Source of the DNA: Gammaproteobacteria bacterium | GTDB lineage: Bacteria > Pseudomonadota > Gammaproteobacteria > Natronospirales > REEB76 | Assembly: GCA_035279405.1 (NCBI GenBank) | Contig: DATEHU010000011.1 | Location: forward strand, 1 to 64,000 | Direction: 5' to 3' | Length of the DNA: 64,000 bases | Notes under the pieces: generated by a model | Database searches by the model: none | The model's input: the letters and a program-made list of their open reading frames with translations, nothing else | What the model was told of the DNA's origin: nothing | Shown: piece after piece, positions 1 through 10,330 of the stretch | How positions within the stretch are numbered: the stretch's first letter is position 1 | How the letters are laid out: each line of letters opens with the position of its first letter | Translations under genes and position numbers: made by a program

Positions 1-6
1 TGGGTA

Positions 7-83
7 TGGCGGAGTGGACGGGATTCGAACCCGCGACCCCCGGCGTGACAGGCCGGTATTCTAACCAGCTGAACTACCACTCC
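7..83 (-). tRNA. tRNA-Asp (GTC)
   Basis: Read on the minus strand this folds as a 77-nt tRNA with a 7-bp acceptor stem (GGAGTGG pairing CCACTCC), the T-arm GGGTTCGAATCCC, discriminator G and an encoded CCA. The anticodon loop CTGTCAC gives GTC, aspartate. It lies just downstream of hupB and tRNA-Val in the same direction, the order seen in Pseudomonas-type gammaproteobacteria. Confidence 0.96.
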
Positions 84-104
84 GCAGCAGCACTCCGCAG
101 CGCC

Positions 105-180
105 TGGTGGGTGCTGAGGGGTTCGAACCCCCGACCCTCGCCGTGTAAAGGCGATGCTCTCCCAGCTGAGCTAAGCACCC
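105..180 (-). tRNA. tRNA-Val (TAC)
   Basis: A 76-nt cloverleaf on the minus strand with acceptor GGGTGCT/AGCACCC, D-arm GCTCAGCTGGGAGAGC, T-arm GGGGGTTCGAACCCC and an encoded CCA. The anticodon is TAC, valine. It sits 21 bases upstream of tRNA-Asp and 11 bases downstream of the hupB stop, so it may be co-transcribed with hupB. Confidence 0.96.
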
Positions 181-191
181 CGAAGAGTGAT

Positions 192-464
192 TCAGTTTAC
201 GGCATCCTTCAGGGCTTTGCCAGCCTTGAATCCCGGTACTTTGCTCGCGGCAATCTGGATCGTCTGCCCGGTTTGCGGATTGCGTCCGGTGCGTGCTGCA
301 CGATGCTTGACCGTGAAGGTGCCGAAGCCCACCAACACGACCTGATCGCCGTTGCGTAAAGCGCCGCTAATGGAATGCAGCACCGATTGCACCGCGCGAT
401 CTGCGTCTGCGTGCGACAGTTTGGTGGATTCGGCGACTGCGTTGATCAATTCAGCCTTGTTCAT
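192..464 (-). CDS. hupB: DNA-binding protein HU-beta
   Basis: A 90-residue HU/IHF-family protein that binds and bends DNA non-specifically as a dimer and compacts the nucleoid. It has the family start [11 protein letters not shown], the helical dimerisation half, and the beta-arm with the signature [10 protein letters not shown] around residues 61-70. Length matches E. coli HupB (90). It is the last gene of the tig-clpP-clpX-lon-hupB block and has its own good sigma-70 promoter at 598-627. HU-alpha and IHF are paralogues, but position after lon points to HU-beta. Confidence 0.95.
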   Translation of the reverse strand: MNKAELINAVAESTKLSHADADRAVQSVLHSISGALRNGDQVVLVGFGTFTVKHRAARTGRNPQTGQTIQIAASKVPGFKAGKALKDAVN

Positions 465-597
465 GGATTGGTATCCCCTGGTTGCCTGTGGATGATGGAT
501 GATTCCCTGCGTGGGGCCTGAACATCATGCGGCTTCCGATCACCGCACGCACCGACGTGCATAAAAACCGTGCTTCGCTGCCTGCTCAATGCGCAAG

Positions 598-627
598 TTT
601 ATACAGGTGGCCGCAAACGCTTGTCAA
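598..627 (-). promoter_or_regulatory. sigma-70 promoter of hupB
   Basis: On the minus strand TTGACA (622-627, perfect -35) is followed after 18 bases by TATAAA (598-603, 5 of 6 to the -10 consensus). The site points at hupB and leaves a leader of roughly 125 bases. Confidence 0.75.
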
Positions 628-645
628 CTTGCGGAATCAGCAGAT

Positions 646-3084
<2,439 letters not shown>

Positions 3085-3148
3085 GGTTGAACCTTCATGG
3101 ACTCCGGGGAGGCGACATCAGGGGAAGCCAGGGACGCCACCGCAATGG

Positions 3149-3174
3149 ATATGGGCGGCGCAACGACATTCAAG
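3149..3174 (-). promoter_or_regulatory. candidate sigma-32 promoter of lon
   Basis: On the minus strand CTTGAAT (3168-3174) and CCCATAT (3149-3155) are 12 bases apart, close to the heat-shock consensus CTTGAAA-n(11-15)-CCCCATnT. It lies 65 bases upstream of the lon start, and lon is a sigma-32 gene in E. coli. Assigned by eye only. Confidence 0.55.
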
Positions 3175-3177
3175 TGA

Positions 3178-4467
3178 CTAGCGCCGGTCGGCGGCCGCCA
3201 GCTGCTTCTTCTCGCGCTCATACACGATGTAGGGCTTGTTCTCCCCGCTGATGACCGCTTCGTCAATCACCACTTTGGAGACATGCGACATGGACGGTAG
3301 TTCATACATGATGTCCAGGAGCACGTGTTCGAGGATGGTGCGCAGGCCGCGCGCGCCGGTTTTGCGCTGCATGGCGCGTTTGGCGGTTGAGCGCAACGCG
3401 TCCTCGCGGATCTCGAGTTCGCAGCCTTCCATGTCGAAGAGCTTCTGATATTGCTTGGTAATGGCGTTCTTCGGCTCGGTGAGGATGCGCATCAACGCGG
3501 CTTCGTCGAGTTCGTCCAGCGTGGCCACCACCGGCAGACGCCCGACAAACTCCGGGATCAGGCCGAAGCGGATCAGGTCTTCGGGTTCGACCTCGTGCAG
3601 CACCTCGCCGACGTTCTTGATGTCGTTCTTGCCGCGGATCTCGGCCATGAAACCGATGCCGCTCTTTTCGGTGCGGTTGCGGATGATTTTCTCCAGACCC
3701 GCAAATGCCCCGCCGCACAGGAACAGGATGTTGGTGGTATCCACCTGCAGGAACTCCTGCTGCGGGTGTTTGCGCCCGCCCTGCGGCGGGACCGAGGCCA
3801 CGGTGCCCTCGATGAGTTTGAGAAGCGCTTGCTGCACGCCTTCACCGGACACGTCGCGCGTGATCGAGGGGTTGTCCGATTTGCGCGAAATCTTGTCGAT
3901 TTCATCAATATAGACGATGCCGGTCTGGGCCTTCTCCACGTCGTAATCGCATTTCTGCAGGAGCTTCTGGATGATGTTCTCGACATCCTCGCCGACATAA
4001 CCGGCCTCGGTAAGCGTGGTGGCATCGGCGATGGTAAATGGCACGTTCAACAGTCGCGCCAGAGTCTCAGCCAGCAGCGTCTTGCCGGAGCCGGTCGGAC
4101 CGATCATCAGGATATTGCTCTTGGCGAGTTCCACATCGTCCTTGTTGTGGTTGGTGCGCACGTCCAGGCGCTTGTAGTGATTGTATACGGCGACCGAAAG
4201 GATTTTCTTGGCGCGCTCCTGGCCGATGACGTACTGATCCAGAACCGCCTTGATTTCCTGCGGACGCGGCAGCTTGTTGCGCGCCGTTTGCGTCTGCTCC
4301 TGCATCTCCTCGCGGATGATGTCATTGCAGAGTTCCACACATTCGTCGCACACATACACCGACGGCCCGGCAATCAGCTTGCGTACCTCGTGCTGGCTCT
4401 TGCCGCAGAACGAGCAGTACAGCAGCTTGCTGCCGTCCTCACTCTTGCCGCGCGTTTCGTCCGCCAT
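3178..4467 (-). CDS. clpX: ATP-dependent Clp protease ATP-binding subunit ClpX
   Basis: A 429-residue AAA+ unfoldase that feeds substrates to ClpP. It has the N-terminal C4 zinc finger (CSFCGK ... CDECVELC, residues about 19-48), Walker [12 protein letters not shown], Walker [11 protein letters not shown], and the IGF loop (SGIGFMAEI) that docks onto ClpP. ATG start at 4467; length matches E. coli (424). It follows clpP by 119 bases in the same direction, a gap that holds a hairpin and a possible heat-shock promoter. Confidence 0.97.
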   Translation of the reverse strand: MADETRGKSEDGSKLLYCSFCGKSQHEVRKLIAGPSVYVCDECVELCNDIIREEMQEQTQTARNKLPRPQEIKAVLDQYVIGQERAKKILSVAVYNHYKRLDVRTNHNKDDVELAKSNILMIGPTGSGKTLLAETLARLLNVPFTIADATTLTEAGYVGEDVENIIQKLLQKCDYDVEKAQTGIVYIDEIDKISRKSDNPSITRDVSGEGVQQALLKLIEGTVASVPPQGGRKHPQQEFLQVDTTNILFLCGGAFAGLEKIIRNRTEKSGIGFMAEIRGKNDIKNVGEVLHEVEPEDLIRFGLIPEFVGRLPVVATLDELDEAALMRILTEPKNAITKQYQKLFDMEGCELEIREDALRSTAKRAMQRKTGARGLRTILEHVLLDIMYELPSMSHVSKVVIDEAVISGENKPYIVYEREKKQLAAADRR

Positions 4468-4492
4468 GTTGCTGTTTACCTCTGGAATTACC

Positions 4493-4544
4493 GGGGCCGC
4501 AGGCCCCTATCCACACTATGGAGATTTCCGCCGCGCGCTTCAAT
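4493..4544 (-). promoter_or_regulatory. clpX leader: possible sigma-32 promoter plus hairpin
   Basis: On the minus strand ATTGAA (4539-4544) and CTCCATAG (4516-4523) resemble a heat-shock promoter with somewhat long spacing. Just downstream is a perfect 6-bp hairpin, GGGGCC-TGC-GGCCCC on that strand (4493-4507), inside the clpX leader. The hairpin is plain in the sequence; the promoter is tentative, and a role as attenuator or processing site is inference. Confidence 0.35.
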
Positions 4545-4587
4545 AGCCCTGCCGCCTGCGTCGAATCTCCCGCGGTCGCCGCCCTGC

Positions 4588-5208
4588 CTAAGCCTTGATC
4601 TGGCGCTTATCGAGCACCGCGTCGATCAGGCCGTACTTGACCGCATCTTCCGCGCCCATGAAGCGGTCACGATCCGTATCTTGTTGAATTTGCTCAATAC
4701 TTTGACCGCTATGCCTGGCCAGAATCTGGTTGACCCGCTCCCGCAGATGCAGGATCTCGCGTGCCTGAATGTCGATATCGGCCGCCTGCCCCTGCGCGCC
4801 ACCGTGCGGCTGGTGAATCATCATGCGCGAGTGCGGCAGGCAATAGCGCTTACCCTTGGCACCTCCAGTCAGCAGCAATGCCCCCATGCTGGCCGCCTGG
4901 CCGACGCAGATCGTGGACACATCCGGCTTCACGAACTGCATAGTGTCGTAAATGGACAGGCCTGCGGTGACCGAGCCGCCCGGGGAATTGATGTACACGC
5001 TGATGTCCTTGTCGGGGTTCTCCGATTCGAGGAACAGCAGTTGCGCCACGACCAGATTGGCCACGTAATCGTCAATCGCGCCGACAATGAAAATCAGACG
5101 CTCTTTGAGCAGACGCGAGTAAATGTCGTAAGAGCGTTCACCGCGCGCGGTCTGCTCCACCACGATGGGTACCAGGTTCAGCCCTTGGGGTTCGCCGTGT
5201 GCCTTCAT
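4588..5208 (-). CDS. clpP: ATP-dependent Clp protease proteolytic subunit ClpP
   Basis: A 206-residue self-compartmentalised serine protease that forms the degradation chamber for ClpX. The catalytic triad is present: Ser107 in GQAASMGA, His132 in [11 protein letters not shown] and Asp181 in DTDRDRFM. The N-terminal stretch ([20 protein letters not shown]) contains the usual propeptide plus axial loop. ATG start at 5208, 24 bases after the tig stop, so it is probably co-transcribed with tig. Confidence 0.97.
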   Translation of the reverse strand: MKAHGEPQGLNLVPIVVEQTARGERSYDIYSRLLKERLIFIVGAIDDYVANLVVAQLLFLESENPDKDISVYINSPGGSVTAGLSIYDTMQFVKPDVSTICVGQAASMGALLLTGGAKGKRYCLPHSRMMIHQPHGGAQGQAADIDIQAREILHLRERVNQILARHSGQSIEQIQQDTDRDRFMGAEDAVKYGLIDAVLDKRQIKA

Positions 5209-5232
5209 ATATGTGCTGCCTCGCAGGTCACG

Positions 5233-6570
5233 CTAGGCGTGCCCGTGTTCGTGCTCATGATCATGTTCATGATCGTGGAAGTGCATCAATTCACTGAAAC
5301 TCGTGGATTTGTCGGACACCACCGCCCTTTCCAGCAGCCAGTCCACAACCTGGTCCTCGAGCGCCAGACCCTCGATCTGGTGCATCACCCCCTTGTTCGC
5401 CCGCAGGCTGCGCAGGGCTTCACCCGGATTGCTGTAGTCCTCGGCCATGCGCTCCAGCCGCTGTTCGGCGCGCTTGGAATCCACGCGCAGCTGCTGGCGC
5501 ATGATGATTTCGCCGATGATCAGGCCCAGTGTCACGCGGCGCGTGGCTTGTTCCCGGAACAGTTCGCTGGGCAGATCCACGGCTTTCTTGGTGCCCTTGA
5601 TGCCCATGCGCGCGAGCGCGTCCTGGCGCAAATTCTCGACTTCCTCATCGAGCAGCGCCTTCGGCAGCGTTACCGGATTGGCCGCCAGTAATGCATTCAA
5701 CACCTGTTCCTTCATGCGACTGCGTACCGTGTCCGCCATTTCGTGCCGCATGTTGCCGGTCACTTCCGCGCGCAGTTTGTCCAGACCACCGTCGGCCACG
5801 CCGAAGCTCTTGCAGAAGGCCTCGTCCAGTTCCGGCAGTACCTGCGCTTCGACGCGGTGCACCTGCACATGGAAGCGCGCGACCTTGCCCGCGACTTCCT
5901 TCGCCTGGTAATCGTCGGGAAAGCGCACTTCGATATCACGCTGTTCACCGGCACGCATTCCCTCGATGCCCGTCGCGAAATCCTCGAGCAGACGGCCCTC
6001 GCCCAGCACCACCAGAGTTTTTTCGGCCTTGCCGCCGGGAAAGGTCTCGCCATCCACGCGGCCCTCGAAATCCAGTTGCACCCGATCGCCTTGGTGCGCT
6101 CCGCGCGTCACGCTCTCCCAGCGTGCGCGCTGGTGACGCAGATTATCCAGCATGGCGTCTACATCGGTTGCGGTAATTTCAGCCACCGGCTTTTCCACCG
6201 CGATGCCTTCAAGACCCTGCAATTGGACTTCCGGATAGACTTCGAAAGTCGCGATGTATTCCAGGTCCTTGCCCGGCTCATTGTTCACCGAGTCGATGCG
6301 CGGACCGCCCGCGGGATTGACCTTTTCCTGCGCCAGCGCTTCGCTGCAGGTGTCGTGCAGCAGGTTCGTCAGCACCTCCTGCCGCACTTCGCTGCCAAAG
6401 CGCTTTTTCACCACCTCAAATGGGATCTTGCCGGGGCGAAAGCCGTTGAGCTTGGCGTTCTTGCCCAGGTTCCTGAGCCGCTGCTCGATTTCGTGTTCCA
6501 CGCGCTCGGCCGGCACCCGCACTTTCATGCGCCGTTCCAGTCCTGCCGTGGTCTCGATTGACACTTGCAT
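5233..6570 (-). CDS. tig: trigger factor (ribosome-associated chaperone and prolyl isomerase)
   Basis: A 445-residue chaperone that binds at the ribosome exit tunnel. It has the N-terminal ribosome-binding domain with the signature GFRPGKIP (residues about 44-51), a central FKBP-type isomerase domain (about 155-245, with GDRVQLDFEGRVDGE) and the C-terminal chaperone cradle. I chose ATG 6570 (MQVSIETT) over ATG 6579 because GAGAGGA then sits 9 bases upstream. The C-terminus ends in HDHEHDHEHEHGHA, a histidine-rich tail that could bind metal. First gene of the tig-clpP-clpX-lon block. Confidence 0.96.
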   Translation of the reverse strand: MQVSIETTAGLERRMKVRVPAERVEHEIEQRLRNLGKNAKLNGFRPGKIPFEVVKKRFGSEVRQEVLTNLLHDTCSEALAQEKVNPAGGPRIDSVNNEPGKDLEYIATFEVYPEVQLQGLEGIAVEKPVAEITATDVDAMLDNLRHQRARWESVTRGAHQGDRVQLDFEGRVDGETFPGGKAEKTLVVLGEGRLLEDFATGIEGMRAGEQRDIEVRFPDDYQAKEVAGKVARFHVQVHRVEAQVLPELDEAFCKSFGVADGGLDKLRAEVTGNMRHEMADTVRSRMKEQVLNALLAANPVTLPKALLDEEVENLRQDALARMGIKGTKKAVDLPSELFREQATRRVTLGLIIGEIIMRQQLRVDSKRAEQRLERMAEDYSNPGEALRSLRANKGVMHQIEGLALEDQVVDWLLERAVVSDKSTSFSELMHFHDHEHDHEHEHGHA

Positions 6571-6634
6571 TGCTCGCATTCCTCTCAGTGGTTAGCGCGG
6601 CGCAACTCACCGGCACTCGTGGCGCGACATGTTG

Positions 6635-6719
6635 TGGTGCGAAAGGAGAGACTCGAACTCTCACGGGTTACCCCACTGGAACCTAAATCCAGCGCGTCTA
6701 CCAGTTCCGCCACTTTCGC
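6635..6719 (-). tRNA. tRNA-Leu (TAG)
   Basis: An 85-nt class II tRNA on the minus strand with acceptor GCGAAAG/CTTTCGC, a long variable arm (TGGGGTAACCCGT region), T-arm GAGAGTTCGAGTCTCTC and encoded CCA. The anticodon loop ATTTAGG gives TAG, leucine. It lies upstream of tig, read in the same direction. On this strand a -10-like TATACT lies about 35 bases upstream of the mature 5' end, without a clear -35. Confidence 0.95.
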
Positions 6720-6947
6720 CTCGTCCCGCCGCACAATCGCCGATACTTTCTCAAGTATATCAAAGGCTTGTGTGCGTAAGGGCGGCTTGGGTCAGTGGGC
6801 GAGCCGTCGCACGGCGCCATTATACAAATTTGCCGCCCGCCGCCCTGCACGCGGCTTGATTATGCAACCGGGCCGGCCGCGCTCCGCGACAGGCATCGTT
6901 TACACTGGTGCGGCCATCGGCCGGATTTACACACTTCCCACGTCACC

Positions 6948-7910
6948 ATGCGCTACAAGGATTACTACGAGATTCTGGGCGTTCCACGTGCCGCCAGTGC
7001 CGAGGAAATCAAACGTGCGTACCGCAGACTGGCGCGCAAATATCACCCGGATGTTTCCAAGGAGGCGGATGCCGCCGAGAAGTTCAAGGATATTGCCGAA
7101 GCCTATCAGACTCTGAAGGATACTGAGAAGCGTGCGGCCTTTGATCAGCTGGGGCAACCACGCTCGGGCGAGCAGTTCCGCCCGCCGCCGGACTGGCAGG
7201 AACGCTACCGCGACGCACCGTCTGCATTTGAGGACATGGATCTGGCGGACCTGTTTGCCGGTCTGCAGGGCGGCCGGTTCCGCGCCGGACAGGCCTCCAC
7301 AAACATACCCGTCGATGGCCAGGATTACGAGGTGTCTGTGCCCATCAGCCTTGCCGATGCCTATCACGGCACCCAGGTGAATCTGGATTTGAGTCTGCCC
7401 GAGTATGACGCGCAGGGTGTCCCACACCGCACGCCCCACACGTTTAAGGCGCGCATCCCCAAGGGAGCAAGCGACGGTCAACGCTTGCGTGTGCCGGGCA
7501 AAGGCGGCAAGGGACTGAACGGCGGCAATGACGGTGACCTGTATCTCAACATCAGTCTGCGGCCGCATCACCTGTTTCGCGTGGCTGGCCATGACGTCTA
7601 TCTGGATCTGCCACTGGCTCCCTGGGAAGCGGCGCTGGGCACCAGTGTCGAGCTGCCGACGCCCGGCGGGCCGGTACGGCTCAAAATCCAGCCGGGAGCC
7701 TCATCCGGCCGGCAACTGCGCCTGCCGGGCCGCGGATTGCCACGGCCACAAGGCGGTGCGGGCGACTTGTTCGCCATCGTGCAAATCGTGATGCCCGCCG
7801 CGCTGAACCAGCGTCAGCAGGAACTGTTCAAGCAACTCGGCGCCAGCTCCGAATTCAACCCGCGCGCACACTATCAACAGGAGGTGGGCCATGCGAGTCG
7901 AACTCACTGA
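6948..7910 (+). CDS. cbpA: DnaJ-class co-chaperone CbpA (curved-DNA-binding protein)
   Basis: A 320-residue class II J-domain protein that stimulates DnaK and, in E. coli, binds curved DNA. The J-domain occupies residues 3-68 with the HPD motif in RKYHPDVS. There is no zinc-finger region. Two C-terminal beta-barrel domains follow (about 115-300), including VRLKIQPGASSGRQLRLPGRGLP. ATG 6948 (MRYKDYYEILGV) is the family start; the frame is open further upstream but that part looks non-coding. It overlaps cbpM by 20 bases, so the two are translationally linked. E. coli CbpA is 306 residues. Confidence 0.92.
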   Translation: MRYKDYYEILGVPRAASAEEIKRAYRRLARKYHPDVSKEADAAEKFKDIAEAYQTLKDTEKRAAFDQLGQPRSGEQFRPPPDWQERYRDAPSAFEDMDLADLFAGLQGGRFRAGQASTNIPVDGQDYEVSVPISLADAYHGTQVNLDLSLPEYDAQGVPHRTPHTFKARIPKGASDGQRLRVPGKGGKGLNGGNDGDLYLNISLRPHHLFRVAGHDVYLDLPLAPWEAALGTSVELPTPGGPVRLKIQPGASSGRQLRLPGRGLPRPQGGAGDLFAIVQIVMPAALNQRQQELFKQLGASSEFNPRAHYQQEVGHASRTH

Positions 7911-8223
7911 AGTGCAGTGGCTGAATGCGCGGCCGGATTTGCCGCTGCATGAATTTGTGCGGACATCCGGACTGACGGAAGCTGATTTGCGCTATCTGGT
8001 GGACATCGGCGTGCTGGCTCCGCTCGACCCGCAAGCGCCTGCATGGTCCTTCGGCGCCGATTGTCTGCCGCTGGCAAGGGCCGCTGGACGCTTGTACCGG
8101 GATCTGGACCTGGACGGCCCGGGACTCGCTGTGGCATTAACCCTGCTCGAACGCATACACGAACTTGAGACGCGTGTGCGCGAACTGGATGCACGTCTCC
8201 TGCGTGAGTTCCCATCCGGTTGA
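7891..8223 (+). CDS. cbpM: chaperone modulator CbpM
   Basis: A 110-residue MerR-like small protein. In E. coli CbpM binds the J-domain of CbpA and blocks its action on DnaK. Residues 20-60 form the winged-helix-like part (LHEFVRTSGLTEADLRYLVDIGVLAPL) and residues 75-106 a helical dimerisation segment (LDGPGLAVALTLLERIHELETRVREL). ATG 7891 lies inside the end of cbpA, preceded by AGGAGG. Assignment rests on this arrangement and length (E. coli 101). Confidence 0.85.
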   Translation: MRVELTEVQWLNARPDLPLHEFVRTSGLTEADLRYLVDIGVLAPLDPQAPAWSFGADCLPLARAAGRLYRDLDLDGPGLAVALTLLERIHELETRVRELDARLLREFPSG

Positions 8224-8305
8224 ATCGCGTTACCGGCTTTCTGCTTGGCCAGCCTTGGCGTTCATGCGCCGCGTCAGGGATGGTTCGTATCCGAAACAAG
8301 GATTC

Positions 8306-8323
8306 TTTGGTGGGCCGTGCAGG
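8306..8323 (-). repeat. copy of the 3' end of tRNA-Lys
   Basis: 18 bases identical to 8508-8525, the 3' terminus (CCA side plus acceptor strand) of the intact tRNA-Lys gene. The copies are direct repeats about 200 bases apart. The stretch between them (8324-8507) has no gene but holds the hairpin at 8380-8399 and a T-arm-like GCAGGTTCGAGTCC on the plus strand near 8443. Confidence 0.85.
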
Positions 8324-8379
8324 GCGTGGCCGGTGCGCTCACCGGAATGCCAATGGGCTAGCAGCGTCAGCTGCGAGCG

Positions 8380-8399
8380 CCAACCCAGGGATGGGTTGG
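8380..8399. repeat. perfect 8-bp hairpin with GGGA loop
   Basis: CCAACCCAGGGATGGGTTGG is a perfect inverted repeat with a GGGA loop. It belongs to a set of small hairpins in the tRNA region built around CA-GGGA-TG, or its complement CA-TCCC/TCCA-TG (see 8609-8618, 9012-9023, 9271-9284). There is no T-run after it, so it is not a convincing terminator. Confidence 0.75.
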
Positions 8400-8509
8400 C
8401 TGGCTTTCGAGCGAAGCAGGATGCGAAGCGCAAAAGCGAACCGCAGGTTCGAGTCCGGCGCATCAAAGAGAAATAGATCTTATTTGCTATCAGACTTGGA
8501 CGAGTAATT

Positions 8510-8585
8510 TGGTGGGCCGTGCAGGACTCGAACCTGCGACCTACTGATTAAGAGTCAGCAGCTCTACCAACTGAGCTAACGGCCC
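8510..8585 (-). tRNA. tRNA-Lys (CTT)
   Basis: A 76-nt cloverleaf on the minus strand with acceptor GGGCCGT/ACGGCCC, T-arm GCAGGTTCGAGTCCTGC and encoded CCA. The anticodon stem CTGA/TCAG closes the loop CTCTTAA, giving CTT, lysine. Partial copies of its two ends lie on both sides (8306-8323 and 8701-8720). Confidence 0.95.
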
Positions 8586-8586
8586 A

Positions 8587-8720
8587 AATTCTGATCTCAC
8601 TCACAGAACCATCCATGGCGCGCACCCGGCTCGGCATCGTGCCTCGCGTTCGTCCGGATCGAAATGCCACCGGTATTTCGATTCAATACACCGGCCTCAC
8701 CCAACTGAGCTAACGGCCCA
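8587..8720. repeat. repeat unit 1 ending in a copy of the tRNA-Lys 5' end
   Basis: About 114 bases of non-coding DNA followed by 20 bases (8701-8720) identical to 8567-8586, the 5' end of tRNA-Lys. The unit shares a core with 8967-9091 (CGCGCACCCGGCTCGGCATC, then GCCT-GCGTTCG) and with 9190-9314. It contains the small hairpin CCATCCATGG (8609-8618) and a longer stem GAAATGCC/GGTATTTC around 8661-8679. Confidence 0.8.
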
Positions 8721-8783
8721 CCAGAGGATTCTTGATGGTTTATATACTGAATCAACGGTATAGCGACTGCCCGAACAATTAAA

Positions 8784-8860
8784 TGGGGTGGACGATGGGG
8801 CTCGAACCCACGACAGCCGGATCCACAATCCGGGGCTCTACCAACTGAGCTACGTCCACC
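8784..8860 (-). tRNA. tRNA-His (GTG)
   Basis: A 77-nt tRNA on the minus strand with the extra encoded G at position -1 (C at 8860 on the plus strand) opposite discriminator C, the identity mark of bacterial tRNA-His. Anticodon loop ATTGTGG gives GTG. T-arm GTGGGTTCGAGCCCCAT, encoded CCA. Confidence 0.96.
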
Positions 8861-8887
8861 ATAAACTCATTGCCAGCTTCGCCGTCT

Positions 8888-8964
8888 TGGCGCGCCTGGC
8901 AGGAGTCGAACCTGCGACCGCCGACTTAGAAGGTCGGTGCTCTATCCAACTGAGCTACAGGCGC
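8888..8964 (-). tRNA. tRNA-Arg (TCT)
   Basis: A 77-nt cloverleaf on the minus strand with acceptor GCGCCTG/CAGGCGC, anticodon loop CTTCTAA (TCT, arginine AGA/AGG), T-arm GCAGGTTCGACTCCTGC and encoded CCA. It lies 27 bases downstream of tRNA-His coordinates on the same strand, so these two are probably one transcript. Confidence 0.95.
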
Positions 8965-9091
8965 AAATTCAGATTGTACTCACTGCGCCATCCCTGACGC
9001 GCACCCGGCTCGGCATCCCTGCCTTGCGTTCGGCGGAACCTGACAGCCACCGGCTGTCCGATGAAAACACGCGCTGCACCTACAGGCGCAA
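8965..9091. repeat. repeat unit 2 ending in a copy of the tRNA-Arg 5' end
   Basis: Non-coding stretch that starts directly at the tRNA-Arg 5' end and finishes with 12 bases (CTACAGGCGCAA, 9080-9091) identical to that end at 8955-8966. It shares the core with unit 1, but its internal stem is different: GACAGCC/GGCTGTC around 9041-9057 replaces GAAATGCC/GGTATTTC. Small hairpins CATCCCTG occur at 8989-8996 and within GGCATCCCTGCC at 9012-9023. Confidence 0.75.
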
Positions 9092-9107
9092 TTTCAATGC
9101 AGCAAAA

Positions 9108-9184
<77 letters not shown>

Positions 9185-9189
9185 CCGCG

Positions 9190-9355
9190 TAACCTTATCA
9201 ACAAGTCACCTGCTTTGTGGGAGCAGGCTGTTGCTGGCTCGGCTCGTGCCTCGCCTAGCAACCCAGCCGTGTACATCCATGTACCCGGCGCTCGTCCCGT
9301 TCGGGACTCGCCCTCAAAGCAGGTGCGCTACCAGACTGCGCTATGCCCCGCCGCG
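9190..9355. repeat. repeat unit 3 ending in a copy of the tRNA-Pro 5' half
   Basis: A 125-base spacer followed by a 41-base perfect direct repeat: 9315-9355 equals 9149-9189, which is tRNA-Pro from its first base through the anticodon plus a few upstream bases. The spacer shares GGCTCGG..TCGTGCCTCGC with unit 1 and contains the perfect hairpin GTACATCCATGTAC (9271-9284). The half-tRNA cannot fold as a tRNA. The remaining bases to folD (9356-9463) show nothing I recognise. Confidence 0.85.
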
Positions 9356-9463
9356 GGCGGGAATGATACGGATCGCCCATAATTCAGTCAATTTTGAGGC
9401 ACGCGGTTGGAGCGACTACAGGTGCATGCGACAATGCAGGCCGCTGATTCGCAGGAACTTCAC

Positions 9464-10324
9464 ATGCCGGCCCGGGTTATTGACGGCAAAGCTCTGGCAG
9501 CTGAAATCCGCGATGGCATCCGCCTGAAAGTCGCGGCGCGCCTTCGGGAAAACCACCGCGCGCCTGGCTTGGCCGTGATATTGGTGGGCAGCGACCCGGC
9601 TTCTAAAATCTATGTGCGTAACAAGCGGCTGGCCTGCAAGGAAGCGGGATTCATTTCCAGTGCCTTCGATCTGCCAGTCGACACCTCACAAGCAGCGCTG
9701 CTCGAACTGGTGGACAAACTCAACGCCGATCCGGCCATTGATGGCATTCTGGTGCAATTGCCGCTGCCGGCCCATATCGGCACAGAGACCATTATCGAAC
9801 GCATCCGTCCGGACAAGGATGTGGATGGATTCCACCCCTACAATGTCGGCCGCCTGGCGCAGCGTGTACCGTTGCTGCGCCCCTGCACTCCTTACGGCAT
9901 CATCAAGCTGCTGGAGAAATACGGGGAGACTTTTACCGGCCGCCACGCGGTAGTGGTGGGTGCATCCAACATTGTCGGCCGGCCCATGGCGCTCGAACTT
10001 CTGCTCGCCGGCGCCACGGTCAGCATCTGCCACCGTTTCACGCCCGAGGCCGCTCTCGCAGGGCTGGTGCGGGAGGCCGATATCCTGGTGGTCGCAGTAG
10101 GCAAACCCAAGTTGATTCCGGGCGCCTGGATCAAAACAGGCGCAACCGTAGTTGACGTAGGCATGAACCGCTTAGCCAACGGTAAGCTGGTGGGCGATGT
10201 GGAATTCGAGAGTGCCCGCAAACGCGCCGCGATGATTACACCTGTACCCGGCGGTGTCGGCCCCATGACCGTTACTATGCTGCTCAATAATACCCTGACC
10301 GCGGCGGAGCAACATGGGAAATGA
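9464..10324 (+). CDS. folD: methylene-THF dehydrogenase / methenyl-THF cyclohydrolase
   Basis: A 286-residue bifunctional enzyme of one-carbon metabolism: it oxidises 5,10-methylene-THF with NADP and hydrolyses the methenyl product to 10-formyl-THF. Signatures are [16 protein letters not shown] with the catalytic lysine near residue 55, [17 protein letters not shown] and the Rossmann stretch [11 protein letters not shown]. The start is ATG 9464 (MPARVIDGK); ATG 9407 would add 19 residues not found in the family. It converges on cysS with only 6 bases between stops. Confidence 0.95.
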   Translation: MPARVIDGKALAAEIRDGIRLKVAARLRENHRAPGLAVILVGSDPASKIYVRNKRLACKEAGFISSAFDLPVDTSQAALLELVDKLNADPAIDGILVQLPLPAHIGTETIIERIRPDKDVDGFHPYNVGRLAQRVPLLRPCTPYGIIKLLEKYGETFTGRHAVVVGASNIVGRPMALELLLAGATVSICHRFTPEAALAGLVREADILVVAVGKPKLIPGAWIKTGATVVDVGMNRLANGKLVGDVEFESARKRAAMITPVPGGVGPMTVTMLLNNTLTAAEQHGK

Positions 10325-10330
10325 GTCCAG

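Noticed and set aside
3451-5691. A 746-codon open frame on the plus strand across clpX, clpP and tig
   Set aside because: It lies antisense to three certain genes and its translation has the His/Arg/Ala-rich look of a GC-driven shadow frame; no start signal or domain.
8701-8720. A second tRNA-Lys gene
   Set aside because: Only the D-arm side and acceptor strand are present; no anticodon or T-arm follows.
9315-9355. A second tRNA-Pro gene
   Set aside because: The copy stops at the anticodon, so it cannot fold into a tRNA.
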